Under the pieces are notes generated by a model. It worked only from the letters and a program-made list of their open reading frames with translations. It was not told the origin of the DNA and did not search any database. Positions 58,746-64,000 of a stretch of DNA of 64,000 nucleotides are shown here, in pieces. Both the position numbers and the translations under genes were made by a program. The DNA is from Pseudomonas anguilliseptica. Its GTDB lineage: Bacteria; Pseudomonadota; Gammaproteobacteria; Pseudomonadales; Pseudomonadaceae. The stretch covers positions 1,984,001 through 2,048,000 of the forward strand of contig NZ_FNSC01000001.1 in assembly GCF_900105355.1 (NCBI RefSeq). Reading direction: 5' to 3'. Each line of letters starts with the position of its first letter. Within the stretch, counting starts at the first letter, position 1.

Positions 58746-60058
58746 CAGACCAGCTCTTTCATCCGATGCCAGAGCATGCCTAGGGCTAGCAGCGGCGAGC
58801 GCAGGTGTTTGCCGCCAGGGAAGGTCATGTGGGGCACCTTGGCGAACAGGTCGAAGCCGCTGCTGGCCTGGCCGGCGATGGCCTCGCCGAGCAGCTTGCC
58901 AGCCAGGTGCGTGGCGTTGACGCCATGGCCTGAGTAGGCCTGGGCGTAATACACGTTGGGTTGTTCCTTGAGGCGGCCGATCTGCGGCAGGCGGTTGGCA
59001 CCGATGCCGATCATGCCGCCCCACTGGTAGTCGATCTTCACGTCTTTCAGGTGCGGGAAGACTTCCAGCATTTTCGGTCGCATATAGCCGGCGATGTCTG
59101 CAGGATCTCGGCCTGAATAGTGGCAGGCACCGCCGAACAACAGGCGCCGGTCGGCGGACAGGCGGTAATAATCCAGGGCTACACGCTGGTCACACAGCGC
59201 CATATTCTGCGGAATGATTGCCCGCGCTTCGGCTTCGGACATCGGCTCGGTGGCGATCACGTAGCTGCCGGCGGGCAGCACCTTGCCGCCCAGGTTGCTG
59301 TTAAGGCCATTCAGGTAAGCGTTGCAGCCGAGCACCAGGGTAGCGGCGTGCACCACGCCTTGGGCGGTGTGCACCTTGACCTCGCTGCCATAGTCGATGC
59401 GCGACACTGCCGAGTTCTCGAACAGCTGTACGCCCAGGCTCTGCGCTGCGGCGGCTTCGCCGAGGGCCAGGTTGAGCGGGTGCAGGTGGCCGGAACCCAT
59501 ATCGATCATGCCGCCGACGTAGCGGTTGGAGCCAACTACCTCATGCATCTGTTCCGGTTGCAGCAGGCGCATTTCATGGCGATAACCCAGCTGTTTGAGT
59601 TCGGCCATGTCTTCGGCGAAGTCGGCGAGGTGGCTGGGTTTGTTGGCCAGGTCGCAGTAGCCCCAGGTCAGGTCGCAATCGATATTGAACTGCTCGATGC
59701 GCTGGCGGACGATTTCCACCGCTTCCAGGCCCATCAGTTTCAGTTCGCGCACGCCCTGCGCGCCAATCACCGATTCAAATTGCTCAACGCCATGGCCGAC
59801 GCCGCGAATCAGCTGGCCGCCGTTGCGCCCGCTGGCGCCCCAGCCAATCTTGTGCGCTTCCAGCAGCACCACCGAGAGGCCTTTCTGCGCCAGCTCAATG
59901 GCCGTGTTGAGGCCGGAAAAACCGCCACCGACAATGCACACATCGGCACGCAACTCACCGCCTAGGGCGGGGTAGTCGAGTTGGCGATTGGCGCTGGCGG
60001 CGTAATAGGAGTTGGCGTGCTGGCTGTTGTGCACCGGCTGGTGAACGCGGGCGTTCAT
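58745..60058 (-). CDS. pauB: FAD-dependent oxidoreductase, PauB-like (gamma-glutamylputrescine oxidase)
   Basis: A 437-residue DAO-family flavoprotein. The FAD-binding GxGxxG is GGGFSG at 44-49 (VCIVGGGFSGLNTAIEL), with ASGRNGGQL as the family's active-site loop. It is like the E. coli PuuB and Pseudomonas PauB enzymes that oxidise gamma-glutamylated polyamines; with the kauB-like dehydrogenase this would give a short polyamine route. The glutamylation enzyme PauA is not in the window. Specificity cannot be read from the sequence. The stop coincides with an inverted repeat. Confidence 0.85.
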   Translation of the reverse strand: MNARVHQPVHNSQHANSYYAASANRQLDYPALGGELRADVCIVGGGFSGLNTAIELAQKGLSVVLLEAHKIGWGASGRNGGQLIRGVGHGVEQFESVIGAQGVRELKLMGLEAVEIVRQRIEQFNIDCDLTWGYCDLANKPSHLADFAEDMAELKQLGYRHEMRLLQPEQMHEVVGSNRYVGGMIDMGSGHLHPLNLALGEAAAAQSLGVQLFENSAVSRIDYGSEVKVHTAQGVVHAATLVLGCNAYLNGLNSNLGGKVLPAGSYVIATEPMSEAEARAIIPQNMALCDQRVALDYYRLSADRRLLFGGACHYSGRDPADIAGYMRPKMLEVFPHLKDVKIDYQWGGMIGIGANRLPQIGRLKEQPNVYYAQAYSGHGVNATHLAGKLLGEAIAGQASSGFDLFAKVPHMTFPGGKHLRSPLLALGMLWHRMKELV

Positions 60059-60233
60059 GTGTGGAATCCTGATTATTGTGTTTGGAAAATTTTACGAAGC
60101 ATAAGCGCGAGATTTGCCAAACGCCAAGAGGCAATCGTGAAATAAGCGGATTTTCGTCGGTTAGCCCTGGCTCCTGCCGCGATTCAACCCTGGGCGCGGT
60201 TACTATGCTGGCCTGTGTTTCAGGATCCCGCCC

Positions 60234-60587
60234 ATGAGTTGCACCAGCCGCAAGATCGACCAGCTGCGTTTGCAGATTCCCAGTTTCGCCTGCGTGCCGG
60301 GTTGCCACGATTGCTGCGGCCCGGTCACCGCGTCATCCGAGGAAATGGCGCGGCTGCCGGTGAAAAGTGCCGCCGAGCATGACGCCGCGCTGGCCGAGTA
60401 CAACTGCGTACACCTCGGCCCGCAAGGGTGCACGGTGTATGACCAGCGCCCGCTGATCTGTCGTCTGTTCGGCACCACGCCGAGCCTGCCGTGCCCGCGT
60501 GGCCAGGGGCCGGAGCAGCTGACCGAGCCGACGGTGGAACAGCGGGTACACCAGCTGATCGCCACAACCCGGCAGGTGCTGGTATAG
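60234..60587 (+). CDS. YkgJ-type cysteine-cluster protein
   Basis: A 117-residue protein with the UPF0153/YkgJ pattern of conserved cysteines: CVPGCHDCCGPV near the start, CVHLGPQGCTVYDQRPLICRLFGT in the middle and a final CPRGQG. Related proteins include zinc- or iron-sulfur-binding enzymes such as flagellin lysine methylase. No substrate is suggested. It lies between pauB and dadR, facing away from both, and its promoter is not obvious. Confidence 0.85.
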   Translation: MSCTSRKIDQLRLQIPSFACVPGCHDCCGPVTASSEEMARLPVKSAAEHDAALAEYNCVHLGPQGCTVYDQRPLICRLFGTTPSLPCPRGQGPEQLTEPTVEQRVHQLIATTRQVLV

Positions 60588-60607
60588 GTTGGATTTGGTT
60601 GGGCTAA

Positions 60608-60704
60608 GCGCCAATCTGACTTTATCGCCGCTAAAGCGCCTCCCACCAGTGGTGGTGCTAGTGAAGATGCATTGGGTGGGAGGGGCTTTAGCCGCGACTG
60701 GCGC
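60608..60704. repeat. REP pair with GTGGGAGGGGC core
   Basis: TCGCCGCTAAAGCGCCTCCC (left, about 60625-60647 with CACC) and its inverted partner GGTGGGAGGGGCTTTAGCCG (60675-60697) form a long stem, with outer GCGCCA / TGGCGC (60608-60613 and 60699-60704). The GTGG foot and GGGGCTTTAGCC palindrome are typical of Pseudomonas REP sequences, which RAYT transposases mobilise. Confidence 0.8.
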
Positions 60705-60754
60705 AGCCTCGTTCTCACCAATCGGGCGGCGTTCTGGCGGATGCAGTGCGGGCT

Positions 60755-61243
60755 TCAGTCGGCAATCGGCAGGCTCAGGCTCTCTTTCACTTCCTCCATC
60801 ACGATGTAGCTCTTCGACTCGCGTACGTGCGGCAGCTTGAGCAGGATGTCGCCGAGCAGTTTGCGGTAGCTGGCCATTTCGTTGATTCGCGCCTTCACCA
60901 GGTAGTCGAAGTCACCGGACACTAGGTGGCATTCGAGTACGTGCGGCAGTTTCAGCACTGCGCGGCGGAATTCCTCGAAGGTGTCGCCGGACTTGTAGTC
61001 CAGGCTGATCTCGACAAACACCAGCAGGCTGGCCTTGAGCTGCTGCGGGTTGAGCCGGGCGTGGTAGCCCATGATGATCCCTTCGCGCTCCAGGCGGCGC
61101 ACGCGCTCGGTACAGGGCGTGGTCGACAGGCCGGCCCGCTCGCCCAGCTCGGTAAAGCTGATGCGCCCATCTTCCTGCAGGATGCGCAGGATATTGCGGT
61201 CGATCTTGTCCAGTTCGCGGCGGCTCTGATGCTGGGTGCGCAC
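60755..61243 (-). CDS. dadR: Lrp/AsnC-family regulator of alanine catabolism (DadR)
   Basis: A 162-residue feast/famine regulator: an N-terminal winged helix (ELDKIDRNILRILQEDGRISFTELGERAGLS) followed by the RAM ligand-binding domain (SLLVFVEISLDYKSGDTFEEF). In P. aeruginosa the corresponding protein activates dadAX in response to L-alanine. The start is taken as GTG 61243 because AGAGGGG lies 8 bases upstream and the product then begins VRTQHQSRRELD like known DadR; ATGs further upstream are less supported. Divergent from dadA. Confidence 0.92.
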   Translation of the reverse strand: MRTQHQSRRELDKIDRNILRILQEDGRISFTELGERAGLSTTPCTERVRRLEREGIIMGYHARLNPQQLKASLLVFVEISLDYKSGDTFEEFRRAVLKLPHVLECHLVSGDFDYLVKARINEMASYRKLLGDILLKLPHVRESKSYIVMEEVKESLSLPIAD

Positions 61244-61398
61244 GGTGGATACCCCTCTAGATAAGGCGATATTGCCAAGAATTGTCGCCAAATATAGCTA
61301 TTTATATAGTGAAAAGCACTGGTGATCTCTTCCTATACTGCGCTCAATTGTGATCTCAGGAATTATCCGTCGCGCATTGTCGCGGCGAGGAGCGTGTC
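61244..61398 (+). promoter_or_regulatory. dadR-dadA divergent control region
   Basis: 155 bp. An AT-rich tract (about 61285-61315, AAATATAGCTATTTATATAG) suits an Lrp-type regulator. A -10-like TATACT lies at about 61333-61338, without a good -35, as expected of an activated dadA promoter. A TGTGATCTCAGG sequence near 61350 resembles a CRP half-site only. Confidence 0.5.
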
Positions 61399-62697
61399 AT
61401 GCGGATTCTGGTTCTCGGTAGCGGTGTGATTGGTACAGCCAGTGCGTATTACCTGGCGCGTCAGGGTTTTGAAGTGGTGGTGGTCGACCGGCAGCACGCC
61501 CCGGCCATGGAAACCAGCTTCGCCAACGCCGGTCAGGTGTCACCTGGCTACGCCTCGCCGTGGGCGGCGCCAGGCGTGCCGTTGAAAGCCATCAAGTGGC
61601 TGCTGCAAAAACATGCACCGCTGGCGATCAAGGCAACCGCTGATATCGACCAGTACCTGTGGATGGCGCAGATGCTGCGCAACTGCACTGCCAGCCGTTA
61701 TGCGGTGAACAAGGAGCGCATGGTGCGCCTGTCCGAATACAGCCGCGATTGCCTCGACGAGCTGCGTGCGGAAACCGGCATCGCCTATGAAGGCCGCAGC
61801 CTGGGCACCACCCAACTGTTCCGCACCCAGGCGCAATTGGATAACGCGGCGAAAGATATTGCCGTGCTCAAGCAGTCCGGCGTGCCCTATGAGCTGCTCG
61901 ACCGCGCCGGCATCGCCCGCGTTGAGCCGGCCTTGGCTGCAGTCACCGACAAACTGGCCGGCGCACTGCGCCTGCCGAATGACCAGACCGGCGATTGCCA
62001 GCTGTTCACCAGCAAACTGGCCGAGATGGCCAAGGCGTTGGGTGTGGAATTCCGCTTCGGCCAGAACATCCAGCGTATCGACGCTGTGGGCGATCGGGTT
62101 AATGGCGTGTGGATTGACGGCAAGCTGGAAACCGCTGATCGCTACGTGCTGGCGCTCGGCAGCTTTAGCCCGCAATTGCTCAAGCCGCTGGGTATCAAGG
62201 CACCGGTGTACCCGCTCAAGGGCTATTCGCTGACTGTGCCGATCACCAATGCGGCGATGGCGCCGACCTCGACCATCCTCGATGAAACCTACAAGGTGGC
62301 GATCACCCGTTTCGACAACCGCATCCGCGTCGGCGGCATGGCTGAGATTGCCGGCTTTGATCTGAGCCTCAACCCGCGTCGCCGCGCCACCCTGGAAATG
62401 ATCACTGCCGATCTCTACCCGCAGGGCGGAGATCTGCGTCAGGCCGAATTCTGGACTGGTCTGCGTCCAGCCACTCCGGACGGCACGCCGATTGTTGGTG
62501 CCACCGGCTTGCGCAATTTGTTCCTCAACACCGGTCACGGCACACTGGGCTGGACCATGGCCTGCGGCTCCGGTCGCCTGCTTGCCGACCTGATGGCGAA
62601 AAAGCGTCCGCAGATCAGCGCCGAAGGTCTGGATATTTCCCGTTATAGCCGTTCCCAGGAGAGTCATAAGCATGTCAGTACAGCGCCTGCACACTGA
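61399..62697 (+). CDS. dadA: D-amino acid dehydrogenase small subunit DadA
   Basis: A 432-residue FAD enzyme that oxidises D-alanine and other D-amino acids to 2-oxo acids, passing electrons to the respiratory chain at the inner membrane. [15 protein letters not shown] holds the GxGxxG (7-12), and [19 protein letters not shown] and [15 protein letters not shown] are characteristic. ATG 61399 has GAGGAG upstream. Its last 26 bp overlap the RidA-like gene, so the two are translationally linked. Regulated by DadR, encoded divergently. Confidence 0.96.
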   Translation: MRILVLGSGVIGTASAYYLARQGFEVVVVDRQHAPAMETSFANAGQVSPGYASPWAAPGVPLKAIKWLLQKHAPLAIKATADIDQYLWMAQMLRNCTASRYAVNKERMVRLSEYSRDCLDELRAETGIAYEGRSLGTTQLFRTQAQLDNAAKDIAVLKQSGVPYELLDRAGIARVEPALAAVTDKLAGALRLPNDQTGDCQLFTSKLAEMAKALGVEFRFGQNIQRIDAVGDRVNGVWIDGKLETADRYVLALGSFSPQLLKPLGIKAPVYPLKGYSLTVPITNAAMAPTSTILDETYKVAITRFDNRIRVGGMAEIAGFDLSLNPRRRATLEMITADLYPQGGDLRQAEFWTGLRPATPDGTPIVGATGLRNLFLNTGHGTLGWTMACGSGRLLADLMAKKRPQISAEGLDISRYSRSQESHKHVSTAPAH

Positions 62698-63022
62698 AAG
62701 CCGTTACAGCGAAATCGTCATCCACAACAGCACGGTCTACCTGGCCGGCCAGCTGGCGGACGACTACAGCGGCGATATCGTGCAGCAAACCCGTGAAACC
62801 CTGGCCAACACCGATCGTATGCTGGCCGAGGCCGGTAGCGACAAGTCGAAGATCCTTTCCGTGACCATCTACCTGAAGGACATGGAGCGCGATTACGTCG
62901 GGCTTAATCAGGTCTGGGATGCCTGGGTCGCGCCAGGCGCGGCGCCTGCACGGGCCTGTGTCGAGGCGAAGATGTACAAGCCTGAGGTGCTGGTGGAAAT
63001 GATGATCGTGGCCGCCCTGTAA
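62672..63022 (+). CDS. RidA-family protein of the dad operon
   Basis: A 116-residue RidA/YjgF-type protein (second in the window, and clearly diverged from the one near spoT). [20 protein letters not shown] and [22 protein letters not shown] carry the fold and the carboxylate-binding Arg. Its place between dadA and dadX suggests it hydrolyses imines released by DadA. GGAGAG lies upstream of the ATG, inside dadA. A terminator hairpin follows. Confidence 0.93.
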   Translation: MSVQRLHTESRYSEIVIHNSTVYLAGQLADDYSGDIVQQTRETLANTDRMLAEAGSDKSKILSVTIYLKDMERDYVGLNQVWDAWVAPGAAPARACVEAKMYKPEVLVEMMIVAAL

Positions 63023-63052
63023 ATCGGCCGATCCCGTTTGCGATAAGTGTTT

Positions 63053-63078
63053 GCCCGGCCATCACACCGGGCTTTTTT
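63053..63078 (+). terminator. Terminator between the RidA-like gene and dadX
   Basis: GCCCGG (63053-63058) pairs with CCGGGC (63067-63072), followed by TTTTTT. It lies 34 bp before dadX, so it may reduce read-through into dadX instead of ending the operon entirely. Confidence 0.75.
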
Positions 63079-63111
63079 ATAGTCTGAAAACTGCTGATAG
63101 CCGAGAACGTC

Positions 63112-64000
63112 ATGCGTCCTTCCCGCGCCCTGATCGACCTGCAAGCCTTGCGTCACAACTACCAACTGGCCCGTGAAGTCAGCGGCGCGCGCGCCCTGGC
63201 GGTGATCAAGGCGGATGCCTACGGCCATGGCGCGGTGCGTTGTGCCCAGGCGTTGCAGGAACAGGCCGATGGTTTTGCCGTGGCCTGTATCGAGGAAGCG
63301 CTGCAGCTGCGCGAGGCCGGTATTCGCGGGCCGATTCTGTTGCTGGAGGGCTTTTTCGAGGCCGACGAGTTACCGCTGATCGAGCAGCACGAATTGTGGT
63401 GCGTGGTGCATTCGCTGTGGCAGCTTGAAGCGATTGAGCGCAGCGCAGTGCGCGGCCCGCTGACGGTCTGGTTGAAGCTGGACAGCGGCATGCACCGGGT
63501 CGGCCTGCATCCGGCCGATTACCAGGCGGCCTATCAGCGCCTGCTGGCCAGCGGCAAGGTGGCGAAGATTGTGCTGATGAGCCATTTCGCTCGTGCCGAC
63601 GAGCTGGATTGCCCGCGCAGTACTGAACAGTTGGCGGTTTTTCAGCAGGCGCGGCAGGGCATTGTCGCCGAGGTCAGCCTGCGCAATTCGCCTGCCGTAT
63701 TGGGCTGGCCGAGCGTGCCGAGCGACTGGGTGCGCCCCGGCATCATGCTCTACGGTGCGACCCCATTCGAACAGGCGCAGGCCGTGGCGGCACGGTTGCA
63801 GCCGGTGATGACCTTGGAATCGAAGATCATCAGCGTGCGCGAACTGCCGGCCGGCGAGCCGCTGGGCTATGGCGCGCGCTTTGTCAGCGAGCGGCCGACC
63901 CGCGTCGGTGTGGTCGCCATGGGCTATGCCGACGGCTACCCACGTCATGCACCGACCGGTACGCCAGTGGCGGTGGACGGCCAGCTGACCCGCCTGATCG
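63112..64000 (+). CDS. dadX: Catabolic alanine racemase DadX (5' part)
   Basis: PLP enzyme converting L- to D-alanine, feeding DadA. K33, the PLP lysine, lies in [13 protein letters not shown], and the catalytic Tyr is probably Y253 in PLGYGARF. 296 codons are present, uninterrupted to the window edge; a full-length racemase is about 357 residues. The operon context (dadA, RidA-like, dadX) indicates the catabolic racemase, not the biosynthetic Alr. Start ATG 63112 with GAGAACG weak ribosome site. Confidence 0.95.
   Translation, partial: MRPSRALIDLQALRHNYQLAREVSGARALAVIKADAYGHGAVRCAQALQEQADGFAVACIEEALQLREAGIRGPILLLEGFFEADELPLIEQHELWCVVHSLWQLEAIERSAVRGPLTVWLKLDSGMHRVGLHPADYQAAYQRLLASGKVAKIVLMSHFARADELDCPRSTEQLAVFQQARQGIVAEVSLRNSPAVLGWPSVPSDWVRPGIMLYGATPFEQAQAVAARLQPVMTLESKIISVRELPAGEPLGYGARFVSERPTRVGVVAMGYADGYPRHAPTGTPVAVDGQLTRLI

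Overview
The window is a gene-dense stretch of chromosome from a gammaproteobacterium of the genus Pseudomonas (broad sense). The evidence is third-position GC-rich codon use, protein sequences closely matching known Pseudomonas families (AlgC, Crc, OxyR, PhoBR, DadR/DadA, fused NuoCD), and a gene order that largely follows the P. aeruginosa segment from pst/phoU through spoT, rph, crc, pyrE, argB, algC, dut, coaBC, radC and rpmBG to dadRAX. The species cannot be fixed from the sequence alone. No rRNA, tRNA, CRISPR array, prophage, transposase or plasmid gene was seen.

Layout. 1-8.1 kb: phosphate block (pstA 3' part, pstB, phoU, a response regulator, an M23 peptidase, a CorC/HlyC-type membrane protein, and phoBR on the minus strand with a good Pho box upstream of phoB). 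8.2-9.7 kb: ubiCA for the first steps of ubiquinone synthesis. 9.9-11.7 kb: two rubredoxins and rubredoxin reductase. 11.9-13.5 kb: HU protein, an SCP2-like protein and an exported protein. 13.7-18.3 kb (minus): oxyR-recG-HDOD protein. 18.5-33.6 kb: complete 13-gene nuoA-N operon for complex I, followed by a short-chain epimerase-like gene. 34.5-41.9 kb: lipoprotein, ridA, spoT, rpoZ, gmk, yicC, rph and small membrane or TPR proteins. 41.9-50.8 kb: crc, pyrE, a DUF4124 protein, a thioesterase, argB, algC, dut, coaBC, radC. 50.8-58.6 kb: a peptide-binding protein, rpmBG, a cupin, a kauB-like aldehyde dehydrogenase, an MFS transporter, a MocR regulator and a DUF1127 protein. 58.7-64 kb: PauB-like oxidase, a cysteine-cluster protein, dadR, dadA, a RidA-like gene and the 5' part of dadX.

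How the genes work together. PstSCAB/PhoU and PhoBR form the phosphate-sensing circuit. UbiC/UbiA make the quinone reduced by complex I. SpoT, RpoZ and Gmk connect guanine nucleotides, (p)ppGpp and RNA polymerase. KauB and PauB fit the gamma-glutamylated polyamine route. DadR-DadA-RidA-DadX form an alanine catabolic unit in which a RidA-type deaminase would clear the imine intermediates of DadA.

I found no convincing wholly new multi-gene system. The most interesting signals are smaller: (i) a family of about 100-145 bp inverted repeats, five copies, each lying on or within a few bases of a stop codon, including one inside the nuo operon; (ii) a clean in-frame loss of about 28 residues in the core of a peptide-binding protein; (iii) a one-base deletion that removes the normal pyrE stop and fuses its tail into the next gene's start; (iv) a complex I operon sitting beside oxyR, not where P. 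aeruginosa carries it; (v) a repeated ATCTGTA-type motif between a MocR regulator and a DUF1127 gene; (vi) a long membrane-anchored form of AlgC in which the classical internal ATG start is a GTG.
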